Below are positions 44,457 to 51,592 of a DNA stretch of 64,000 nucleotides, piece by piece. The notes under the pieces are model-generated. The model saw nothing but the letters and a program-made list of their open reading frames with translations. It did no database searches and had not been told where the DNA came from. Source of the stretch: Campylobacter sp. MIT 21-1684 (GTDB taxonomy: Bacteria > Campylobacterota > Campylobacteria > Campylobacterales > Campylobacteraceae); contig NZ_JAPHNA010000004.1 in the NCBI RefSeq assembly GCF_026241315.1, forward strand, positions 1 to 64,000. The letters are read 5' to 3'. Made by a program: the position numbers and the translations under genes. The stretch's first letter is position 1; each line of letters starts with the position of its first letter.

Positions 44457-45697
44457 TCAAGCTCAAAAATTTGTTCGCTTAAAAAATTTGCTAAATCAAT
44501 AGGCAAAGTTGTTTTATCTTGAAAGAAATGATTTTCCCAAACAAATTCCACCACTCCTTCCCTTGCACTCCAATCCTTAGCATCAGTGCTTAAATTTCCT
44601 ACATTTGTGGTTATTTTTATACTTGTAAGCTCTTTAGGTAAAGAAAGTTTTTCCAAAGCATTGATTTTTTTAATTCTGCCTTTTTTAGCTTTTAAAAAAG
44701 CAATACTTGAAGTTCTTTTTGCTTCTGGCACTTCAAAATTTGTCAAATCCTTGCCTAAGTAAGAAGCGATATGTAAAAAATAGGGATTAAACTCAAAAGC
44801 ATTTTCAAGTTGATCCATTATGCCATCGCCTCCTGTTCTTGCTCCAACTTCTATGAGATACATTTTATTATCTTTAATTTTAATTTCTATATGAGCAAGA
44901 CCTCTATCAATACCTAAAGCTTTACAAGCTTTATGTGCTAAGTCATTAAGAAGGGAATTATTATTTCTATGACTTGGAATTAAATGTGCCATTTCACTAA
45001 AATAAGGTTCATTTGAAAGGTATTTTTCAGTAACACTTAAGCTTTTGTAGGAATTTTTCAAACAAAGCACTTCTACTGAAACTTCTTCAGTAGAATTAAT
45101 ATATTCTTCAATTAAATATTTATCACCCTTTATTTTGAAACCTTCTTTATGTGTAGCAATAAGCTCCTTAGCTTGCTTTAAAGCATTTTGAGCTTCTTGT
45201 TTATTATAAGCTACACTAACACCTCCACTTCCTCCAAAATCATAAGGCTTAATGATCAAAGGAAAACCTATATGTGCTATGGCCTCATCAAGTTCTTTTT
45301 CATCTTCAAGTAAGAAAAACCTAGCACTAGGGAGTTTAAATTTTTCAAATTGTAATTTCATTTTATATTTATTTCGCGAATTCTCTACTGCCTGTTTAGA
45401 AAGAAAAGGCAAAGAAAAATATTCATTAAGCTCATTTGCACTTTCTAAAGTCCAATCATTTAAAGGAATGGCACCTAAAAATTGATAAGCTTTTTGAATT
45501 TGAGCTTTTACAGCTTTTATTAGTGCTAAAGTATCATTTGCATCACATAACAAACAACCATCAAAATATCTATTTTTATTAAAGATTCCTTGTTTATCTG
45601 CAATAAAAACTTCTGCATCTGTGGCTTTTCTTGCTCCAGCCAAAGCTCTTTCTCTTAAGTATTGATTTGCACCAAGCAAAAGTATAAATTTTTTCAT
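44453..45697 (-). CDS. ATP-grasp carboxylate-amine ligase
   Basis: A 414-residue ATP-grasp enzyme, which activates a carboxylate as acyl phosphate and joins it to an amine (an amide or dipeptide bond). The pre-grasp part spans about 1-105 and begins KKFILLLGANQYLRERALAG. ATP binding shows in FPLIIKPYDFGGSGGVSVAYN and EEYINSTEEVSVEVLCL, and metal binding in IEIKIKDNKMYLIEVGART followed by GGDGI. A C-terminal domain (about 300-414) resembles that of L-amino-acid ligases such as BacD. I chose ATG 45697, with AGGA just upstream, in place of 45739. It starts 4 bases after the methyltransferase stop. Substrates are unknown. Confidence 0.88.
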   Translation of the reverse strand: MKKFILLLGANQYLRERALAGARKATDAEVFIADKQGIFNKNRYFDGCLLCDANDTLALIKAVKAQIQKAYQFLGAIPLNDWTLESANELNEYFSLPFLSKQAVENSRNKYKMKLQFEKFKLPSARFFLLEDEKELDEAIAHIGFPLIIKPYDFGGSGGVSVAYNKQEAQNALKQAKELIATHKEGFKIKGDKYLIEEYINSTEEVSVEVLCLKNSYKSLSVTEKYLSNEPYFSEMAHLIPSHRNNNSLLNDLAHKACKALGIDRGLAHIEIKIKDNKMYLIEVGARTGGDGIMDQLENAFEFNPYFLHIASYLGKDLTNFEVPEAKRTSSIAFLKAKKGRIKKINALEKLSLPKELTSIKITTNVGNLSTDAKDWSAREGVVEFVWENHFFQDKTTLPIDLANFLSEQIFELE

Positions 45698-45701
45698 TTT
45701 T

Positions 45702-46784
45702 TTAATCCTTTTTGAAAACAAGAAGTACAGAATCCCCAAATGCCTGAGTCTCGGTATCTAAAGTATAAATTTTGCTAAAACCAAAAGAAGAAAATTCTTC
45801 TATAAGTTTTTCCTTTTCTTTTTCCATATAAGGCAGAACTTCTAAATTCATCAACTTTTCTCCTGTGTTCGTCCTTACCCTACGTTTTATTTCACTTCCA
45901 ACAATCATTTTCTCTTTGTTATATAAATGCGGTGGCAGTGAAAAAAATCCTTTTCTCCAATTTCTTTGACAATGATCAATTATAAATATTCCTCCTTGTT
46001 TTAGTATTCTATATACATTTTTGATATGTTGTTTTCTTTCTTCTGCATTGACTATCATATGCAAACAACCCATATTAATTGCCGTGTCAAAACTTTCATT
46101 TTCAAAGGCATTCAAAAAAAGAACATTGCTTTCTATAAAGTCAATATCTAAATTTTGTTCTTTTGCAAAACTTCTTGCCTTTTCTAAAGCACTAGTGGAT
46201 ATATCAATACTAGTAACATCTACATCGTTTTTCTTTAAAAATATACTGTCCCTTCCTTCTCCACAACCCAAATCAATAACTTTTTTATTTTTAAAGTACG
46301 ATTCAAAATTTTTATAAATTGCTACTAAAGATTCATTAGCAAGCCTACTCTCCCAAGTACTAACTCCATTTTCATATATTTTTTTATAACGTTTTTCATA
46401 TCCTAAATAATACTCATTTGAATGTAAGATGAAATCTTTAATATCTTCAATAGAACAAATGTGTTTTAATTTAGAAATTTGTTTTGTATAAAATATTTGT
46501 ATATCGCAATTCTTATCTTTTTTTGCAACAAAACAGAATGGGGTATTGATGATAACAAGTTCTTTTTTGAAAGCAAATTTAATTGTATCTTTATTAAAAT
46601 CCTCTTTTTTCTTAAAATCTAAATAAAAAAATTCAGCATTTTGTGTATAAAGAATAATAGGACTGGATAATTCAAAAAATTCTATTTCATCAAGTCTATC
46701 TATACAACTGTATCCTAATTCCAATAGAGATTCTTTACAATTTCTTTTCTCTTTTAAAACTTTAAATAAAGCTATTTTATCTAT
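45702..46784 (-). CDS. SAM-dependent methyltransferase with unusual N-terminal region, AUA start suspected
   Basis: The C-terminal half (about 160-300 of the longer form) is a class I methyltransferase: KVIDLGCGEGRDSIFLKK, DVTSIDISTSALEKA, MGCLHMIVNAEERKQHI, LKQGGIFIIDHCQ. The first 150 residues match no domain I recognise. The only canonical start in frame is TTG at 46724, with no ribosome-binding site. The open frame runs 20 codons further, to ATA at 46784, 6 bases after AAAAGGA (46797-46791) and about 19 after a promoter, giving IDKIALFKVLKEKRNCKESL before the TTG. So the original start was probably ATG, or AUA is used. First gene of the operon. Confidence 0.75.
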   Translation of the reverse strand: MDKIALFKVLKEKRNCKESLLELGYSCIDRLDEIEFFELSSPIILYTQNAEFFYLDFKKKEDFNKDTIKFAFKKELVIINTPFCFVAKKDKNCDIQIFYTKQISKLKHICSIEDIKDFILHSNEYYLGYEKRYKKIYENGVSTWESRLANESLVAIYKNFESYFKNKKVIDLGCGEGRDSIFLKKNDVDVTSIDISTSALEKARSFAKEQNLDIDFIESNVLFLNAFENESFDTAINMGCLHMIVNAEERKQHIKNVYRILKQGGIFIIDHCQRNWRKGFFSLPPHLYNKEKMIVGSEIKRRVRTNTGEKLMNLEVLPYMEKEKEKLIEEFSSFGFSKIYTLDTETQAFGDSVLLVFKKD

Positions 46785-46809
46785 TTTTTATCCTTTTATA
46801 AATTGTTTT

Positions 46810-46818
46810 ATTATATCA
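46810..46818 (-). promoter_or_regulatory. extended -10 of the methyltransferase-ligase-MFS operon
   Basis: On the minus strand TGATATAAT (46818-46810) is a perfect TGnTATAAT. Transcription should start near 46803, leaving about 19 bases before the AAAAGGA-linked ATA at 46784. The intact promoter argues that the operon is still expressed. Confidence 0.72.
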
Positions 46819-47025
46819 CAATACAACAAAGAATAATTCAAGCTTAGTCTAAAGAACTTGTGTCAATGCAAGATGAAACTTTTTAGTTTTCACTAGGATT
46901 ATGTTAGAAATTAGTAAAACAGTTTCATACTAAAAATGAACGTTTTAAAACATAGAATACAAAAACAAAATATTTTGCAATATTGTAAGTTTTAGCATCT
47001 GTATTCTTACGCTTAATACTAGCTA

Positions 47026-47280
47026 TTAAAAATCATCTTTATCGGTATTATCATCATTTGTTTTAATGTAAAAAAGAATTTGTAACTCTATTATTTTTTC
47101 AATTCATTTTTCAAAAGTTTCTTTAAAAATCCATTTATATCTTTCTCTTAATAAGTTTGTGTATTTTGACTTTCGCCTCGTATAGGTTGAAAATCTTTTT
47201 CATTAATAAGTTTAACTTGATATTATCGCCCATAGCCATTCAAATTCTTTAACAAATTTATCGTGTTTTTGAAATAAAGA
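47026..47280 (-). pseudogene. degraded minus-strand ORF (remnant A)
   Basis: Joining three frames gives a protein-like stretch: FQKHDKFVKEFEWLW, then KLINEKDFQPIRGESQNTQTY followed by a stop, EKDINGFLKKLLKNELKK, and after a frame change IIELQILFYIKTNDDNTDKD ending at TAA (47026-47028). At least one in-frame stop and two frameshifts break it. No start or promoter is visible. I do not recognise the family. It lies behind the promoter of the ligase operon and may be debris of the same insertion. Confidence 0.5.
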
Positions 47281-47311
47281 TATTTAGTTTTAAACTATAT
47301 AAGCTTAAATC

Positions 47312-47590
47312 TTATTTTAAAAACTCATCAAGTTCATCTCTCAAATCACTAACTTTTTTAACCAAAGAAGAATCTAAATGAAATTCTATACCATAAGAAA
47401 CATAACCCTGCGATTTATTTCTTTTCTATCAATTCCCATCTAAGTATCAAAAATAACATTTTTATAAAGATGAATTTTGTATGTTGTTTCGATTTTTTAT
47501 TTTATCTCACAAATCACTTTTCAAACAGTCCAAAAAATGGGTACAAAATTCTAAAGCACTTCAAACGAAAGCTGAAAAATAGCACAAAAG
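47312..47590 (-). pseudogene. degraded minus-strand ORF (remnant B) next to aguB
   Basis: A second wreck with better preserved 3' end. Pieces read ALEFCTHFLDCLKSDL (stop), then in another frame KIETTYKIHLYKNVIFDT (stop) MGIDRKEIN, then, after a frameshift, KSQGYVSYGIEFHLDSSLVK and KVSDLRDELDEFLK ending at TAA (47312-47314). The last segment of over 30 codons is clean coding sequence. Two stops and two frameshifts mean it is not functional. Family unrecognised. Together with remnant A it fills the gene-free stretch between the operon and aguB. Confidence 0.55.
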
Positions 47591-47610
47591 AAAGTTATCA
47601 TCAAAACACA

Positions 47611-48483
47611 CTAATCAATAAATCTTTTTGAAAGCTCATCAAAATATTCAATACGTCTATCACGCAAAAAAGGCCAACACTGACGCACTTTTTCAATTCG
47701 TTTTAAATCAAGTTCTACAACTTCACAAAGTTCATTTTCACTTCCCGCACGAAAAAGTTCCTCTCCTTGTGGTCCAAAAACAAAGGAATTTCCCCAAAAT
47801 CTTATTCCACAAGCAACACCACTTAAATCTTTCTCAAAACCAATTCTATTAATTGCTACTACATACAAACCATTTGCTATAGCGTGTCCTTTTTGCACAC
47901 TAAGCCAAGCTTCAAGCTGTCTTTGTTTTTCTTCAGAATCATCTTCATCAAACCAACCTATTGCTGTAGGATAGATAAGAATTTGAGCTCCTTTTAAAGC
48001 CATAAGTCGAGCTGCTTCTGGATACCATTGATCCCAACAAATAAGTACACCGAGTTTTCCAAGACTTGTATTTATGGGTTCAAAACCTAAATCTCCCGGT
48101 GTAAAATAAAATTTTTCATAAAAACAAGGATCATCAGGTATGTGCATTTTACGGTATTTACCGGCTATACTCCCATCTTTTTCAAAAACAAGAGCGCTAT
48201 TATGATATAGTCCTGCACTTCTTTTTTCAAACAAGCTAACAAGCAAAATAACACGGTGCTGTTTTGCTACCTTAGACCAAAATTCCACATCCTTTTCATA
48301 CTCGTTTGCAAGGTCAAAAAAAGCAGTATTCTCACTTTGACAAAAATACTCATTTTGATGTAATTCCCCAAGGCAAACAAGTTCTGCGCCATCTTTGACA
48401 GCTTTTTGAATGAATTGGCAAGTTCGAACAATAGTCTTTTCTTTACTTCCAAGATATTTTTGCTGTACAAGGGCGATTTTCAT
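47611..48483 (-). CDS. aguB: AguB, N-carbamoylputrescine amidase
   Basis: Converts N-carbamoylputrescine to putrescine, CO2 and ammonia. The 290-residue nitrilase-superfamily enzyme has the catalytic triad as Glu in VCLGELHQNEYF, Lys in GKYRKMHIPDDP and Cys in LICWDQWYPEAARL. It overlaps the cation efflux gene by 4 bases, with aguA just beyond, so both steps from agmatine are in one operon. High confidence from motif and context. Confidence 0.94.
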   Translation of the reverse strand: MKIALVQQKYLGSKEKTIVRTCQFIQKAVKDGAELVCLGELHQNEYFCQSENTAFFDLANEYEKDVEFWSKVAKQHRVILLVSLFEKRSAGLYHNSALVFEKDGSIAGKYRKMHIPDDPCFYEKFYFTPGDLGFEPINTSLGKLGVLICWDQWYPEAARLMALKGAQILIYPTAIGWFDEDDSEEKQRQLEAWLSVQKGHAIANGLYVVAINRIGFEKDLSGVACGIRFWGNSFVFGPQGEELFRAGSENELCEVVELDLKRIEKVRQCWPFLRDRRIEYFDELSKRFID

Positions 48484-49367
48484 TGTTTTTCTCTCTCCAC
48501 TTCTTGATCATCATAGGGATCTAAATGTATCTGAAATTCCCATTTTTCATTACAGAATTTCTCTCTTATATTTTGCTCTATCTCATCTGAAATTTTATGT
48601 GCGTGAAATAAAGATATTATAGGACAAAAAACCAAATGAACACTAAGGTAGTTGATATTTGGAGTTTTACGAGTTTTTAAATCGTGAAAGGACAAAACAT
48701 CTTTATGATTTTTAATAAGAGTATAAATTTGTTTTACCTTTTCGCTTTCAAGTGCTTTATCCATAAGAAAAGGGAGGGATTTTTTTACAATAGAACAAGC
48801 ACTAAAAGCAATATAAAAACTCGCAGCAATACCAAAAATAGCATCAATAAAATGCCACTGCGTAAAATAAATAACAATCAAAGCAAGAAGGGTGCAACAA
48901 TTTGTCAAAAGATCAGTTTTATAATGCAAACAATCGCTCTCAACAATAAGACTGTTTGTCTTTTTTGCTACATAAGTTAAGAAAAGGACAAGAATCAAAG
49001 TGCAAACAAGGGAAAAAAACATTACAAACATTCCAGAGTTAATATCTGAAATTTCTTCATATTTATACATCTTTTGAATGCTTTGAAAAAAAATAAAAAT
49101 ACTAATTATCGCAATAAAACAACCTTCAAGCAATCCTACTAAAGCTTCAATCTTGCTAAAACCAAAATTATAAGAAGCATTGGGTTTCTGTGATGATTTT
49201 CTAAGAGCTAAAAAATTAAATAAAGAAATAACAAGATCCATCATAGAATCTAAAGCACTTGAAAGTATTGCAACTGAACCACTTGCCAAACCTATAAAAA
49301 ATTTTACCAATGCTAACAACAAAGCACATATACTCGCTATAATTGTCGCTTTTTTCTCTAATTTCAT
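48480..49367 (-). CDS. cation diffusion facilitator (FieF-like efflux)
   Basis: A 295-residue CDF transporter with six membrane helices. The first contains SVAILSSALDSMMDLVISLFNF, the zinc/iron-binding DSMMD segment; the second half has FIDAIFGIAASFYIAFSAC. The cytosolic C-terminal domain (about 205-295) has the beta-alpha-beta fold with HDLKTRKTPNINYLSVHLVFC. It should export Zn2+, Fe2+ or similar metals from the cytoplasm. It sits between aguA and aguB and is co-transcribed with them. Confidence 0.92.
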   Translation of the reverse strand: MKLEKKATIIASICALLLALVKFFIGLASGSVAILSSALDSMMDLVISLFNFLALRKSSQKPNASYNFGFSKIEALVGLLEGCFIAIISIFIFFQSIQKMYKYEEISDINSGMFVMFFSLVCTLILVLFLTYVAKKTNSLIVESDCLHYKTDLLTNCCTLLALIVIYFTQWHFIDAIFGIAASFYIAFSACSIVKKSLPFLMDKALESEKVKQIYTLIKNHKDVLSFHDLKTRKTPNINYLSVHLVFCPIISLFHAHKISDEIEQNIREKFCNEKWEFQIHLDPYDDQEVEREKQ

Positions 49368-49369
49368 TA

Positions 49370-50344
49370 CTAGGACCTTTTAAAACGATTTTGACAAGAG
49401 CAATGAAGTGAGCCATTTTGTCTTAAAAACACTCTCGCATCAACACCTACAACTTTATGATTAGGCAATTTTTTTTGCAGTCTTTGACGCACTTTCTCAT
49501 CATTTTCATCTTTATAAAATGGTACAATAAGAGCATTATTAACAAAAACAAAATTTGCATAACTTGCACCAAGTCTCTTTTCTTTATAATATAAAGGTTT
49601 AGGAAGAGGGAGTTCAACAAGTTCAAATTCTGTTTGCAAAAGTTCTTGCTTCATCGCCTGCAAGGGCTTAAAATGCTCATCTTGTTCATCTTCACAAATA
49701 CAAAAAGCTATAGTTTTTTCATTAATAAATCTTGCTAAAATATCGATATGGCAATCAGTATCATCTCCTCTTATAAAACCATTTTCAAGCCAAATGATAT
49801 GTTTTAAACCAAAAAACTGCTGCAATTTTTCTTCAATTTGTTTTTTATTAAAAGAAGGGTTACGATTAGCATTTAAAAGGCATTGTGTAGTACTAAGCAT
49901 TACTCCATTGCCATTAAAATCAACACTTCCACCTTCTAAAACAAAATGGACTGTCTGCAATTTTTCTTTAAATTTCTCTTTAAACAAGCGCGCATTAACA
50001 GCATTATCTAAAGTGCTCTGAAATTTATCTCCCCAAGCATTAAAAGTAAAATCCAACGCTTGTATTTTATCATCTACAAAAACATCAATAGCACCAAAAT
50101 CACGTATCCAAGTATCATTTGTAGGACACTCGAAAAATTCCACATTTCTAAAATGTAAAAAAGGTTTAAAATCTTTTTTATCCGGTGCTATCAACAGCAC
50201 TTTTTGAAAAACACTTACAGCATCAATAAATTCCTCATAAGCTTGCAGAATTTCTTTTAAATATGGCTTCCAATCGGTATTTTTATGAGGCAAAGAAAGT
50301 ATTAAACATTCTTGTTCTCTCCACTCCGGAATAGATTTTATCAT
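49370..50344 (-). CDS. aguA: AguA, agmatine deiminase
   Basis: Hydrolyses agmatine to N-carbamoylputrescine and ammonia. The 324-residue peptidylarginine-deiminase-family enzyme has the substrate-site segments DTWIRDFGAIDV, VLEGGSVDFNGNGVMLSTTQCLLN and GDDTDCHIDILARF. The catalytic Cys lies in NGSLHCSCQNRF near the C terminus, where the family usually has GNIHCITQQ. First gene of the aguA-CDF-aguB operon. Confidence 0.94.
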   Translation of the reverse strand: MIKSIPEWREQECLILSLPHKNTDWKPYLKEILQAYEEFIDAVSVFQKVLLIAPDKKDFKPFLHFRNVEFFECPTNDTWIRDFGAIDVFVDDKIQALDFTFNAWGDKFQSTLDNAVNARLFKEKFKEKLQTVHFVLEGGSVDFNGNGVMLSTTQCLLNANRNPSFNKKQIEEKLQQFFGLKHIIWLENGFIRGDDTDCHIDILARFINEKTIAFCICEDEQDEHFKPLQAMKQELLQTEFELVELPLPKPLYYKEKRLGASYANFVFVNNALIVPFYKDENDEKVRQRLQKKLPNHKVVGVDARVFLRQNGSLHCSCQNRFKRS

Positions 50345-50373
50345 TTACATACCTTTTTTGATAATAAAATCTA

Positions 50374-50379
50374 ATTGTA
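50374..50379 (-). promoter_or_regulatory. candidate -10 for the aguA-CDF-aguB operon
   Basis: TACAAT (50379-50374, in AATGTTACAATTAG) lies 30 bases before the aguA ATG; AAAGG precedes the start. Good but not perfect match to the Campylobacter -10. Confidence 0.5.
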
Positions 50380-50417
50380 ACATTTTTAATCATTTTGTCA
50401 AGAAAAATAATAGAAAG

Positions 50418-50837
50418 TTATTGTAAAAATATTTTTAACGTGTCGTTTTCAAGCAAAAAGAAATCGTGATGTTCTGAAAGTCGAAATTTTCCTTTAAAAT
50501 GAGTCAAAAACATATCTTCAAATTCCATTGAATCTTTACATAACATTTTCGTAGAACCAAGAGTTTCGTTGTCTATTTCTAAAATTTCTCCATCAAATTT
50601 ATAAAATCCAAAGAAACGATTACAACCGCCAAAACCATAAAATTTTTCATCTTCAAAACTTATATAAGGTGTTTCCTGCATATTTTGTACGTGATAAGTT
50701 GTAGCATTTATAATAATCTTTTCAATTTTTAAAAGTTGATTCTTAGGAAAACGTATATCTTGATGTTGTATCAATGAAGTACTACTACAAGAAACAAATA
50801 ATGCTGAAAACAGAAAAAAAGAAAAAAAAATTTTCAT
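50418..50837 (-). CDS. META-domain (HslJ-like) lipoprotein
   Basis: A 139-residue lipoprotein: signal peptide MKIFFSFFLFSALFVSC with lipidation at Cys17, then a META/HslJ-like domain (about 45-135). The GGCNRFFGFYKFDG segment and LGSTKMLCKDSMEFED, which corresponds to the sT-maC box, define the family. HslJ-type proteins are linked to antibiotic and heat tolerance in other bacteria. AAGGAATGCT precedes the ATG. In C. jejuni a lipoprotein follows aguA in the same order (from memory). Confidence 0.85.
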   Translation of the reverse strand: MKIFFSFFLFSALFVSCSSTSLIQHQDIRFPKNQLLKIEKIIINATTYHVQNMQETPYISFEDEKFYGFGGCNRFFGFYKFDGEILEIDNETLGSTKMLCKDSMEFEDMFLTHFKGKFRLSEHHDFFLLENDTLKIFLQ

Positions 50838-51256
50838 AGCATTCCTTCAATTTCAAATTCATTGAGTACTTTTAAAATTATGACACACTAGCCTTAATCT
50901 GCTTACAGAAATTTGAAAATTTCTTGACTTTTCTCTTTTTAGTGCAACTTATACATTCAATATTTTAGCTCTTTAATTACCTGCAGTATGAAAATTAAGA
51001 ACGAAGAAGATCTTATTTAAAACTGCGAAATTCTATACTTTAAGTCAATTTTTGCAGATAACTCAAATGATTGATTTGAAATGATTAGAATTTTTGAATA
51101 AAAATTCAATTTTTATATTACAATCTTTTACTCTTATAACAATTTCACTTATATTTTTCAGTGTAACAAATCTATTAGCATTGTTTTTAAAAAATAAAAA
51201 CACTTAATTTTGAATTTGCAAAATTAAAATTTTATATCTGCTAGCAACAATTTGGA
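50838..51256. other. gene-free stretch with a weak ORF remnant
   Basis: No convincing gene. A 46-codon minus-strand frame (51203 to 51063, GTG start, no ribosome-binding site) reads VFLFFKNNANRFVTLKNISE and on, and stops early; nearby frames carry further codon-like fragments. It may be debris at a rearrangement point: from memory, the META lipoprotein and the YffB-like gene are not neighbours in C. jejuni. A small inverted repeat lies within it. Confidence 0.35.
51088..51107. repeat. 8-bp inverted repeat
   Basis: GAATTTTT/AAAAATTC with a 4-base loop in the stretch downstream of the YffB-like gene. A T-run follows on the plus strand only, so its use as a terminator for the minus-strand operon is doubtful. 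Confidence 0.4.
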
Positions 51257-51592
51257 TTAATTGTACAAAAAATTCTCATACTCTTTAGAAATAAAAATTA
51301 CGTCTTCAAAAAATATAACAGGTCTTTTAATGAGACTTGGATTATTCAAAACAAGATTTTTTAGTTCATTTTCATCCAAACCTTCAATCTTTTTTTTATT
51401 TAAACCAAGTTTCCTAGCTGTCATTCCTCCACTATTAATAAAGTCTTGTACTTTTCTTTTTTCAAGCCACGAATTCAAAGTATCTTCATCAAGTTTTTTA
51501 ATATCAAGAAAATCAAAGACAAAACCCTTGTTGTTTAAAGCCTGTATAGCTTTTTGCACACTATTGCAATTTTTTATTCCATACATTTTCAT
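51257..51592 (-). CDS. YffB/ArsC-family thioredoxin-fold protein
   Basis: A 111-residue ArsC/Spx-family protein. The N-terminal MKMYGIKNCNSVQKAIQALN resembles the YffB active loop (a single Cys followed by a basic residue region). FINSGGMTARKLGL and LVLNNPSLIKRPVIFFEDVIFI are family motifs, including the cis-proline-type RPV. YffB-like proteins are probable glutathione- or thiol-dependent reductases, and arsenate reduction is not shown here. Last gene of the long operon; overlaps aroG by 4 bases. Confidence 0.85.
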   Translation of the reverse strand: MKMYGIKNCNSVQKAIQALNNKGFVFDFLDIKKLDEDTLNSWLEKRKVQDFINSGGMTARKLGLNKKKIEGLDENELKNLVLNNPSLIKRPVIFFEDVIFISKEYENFLYN

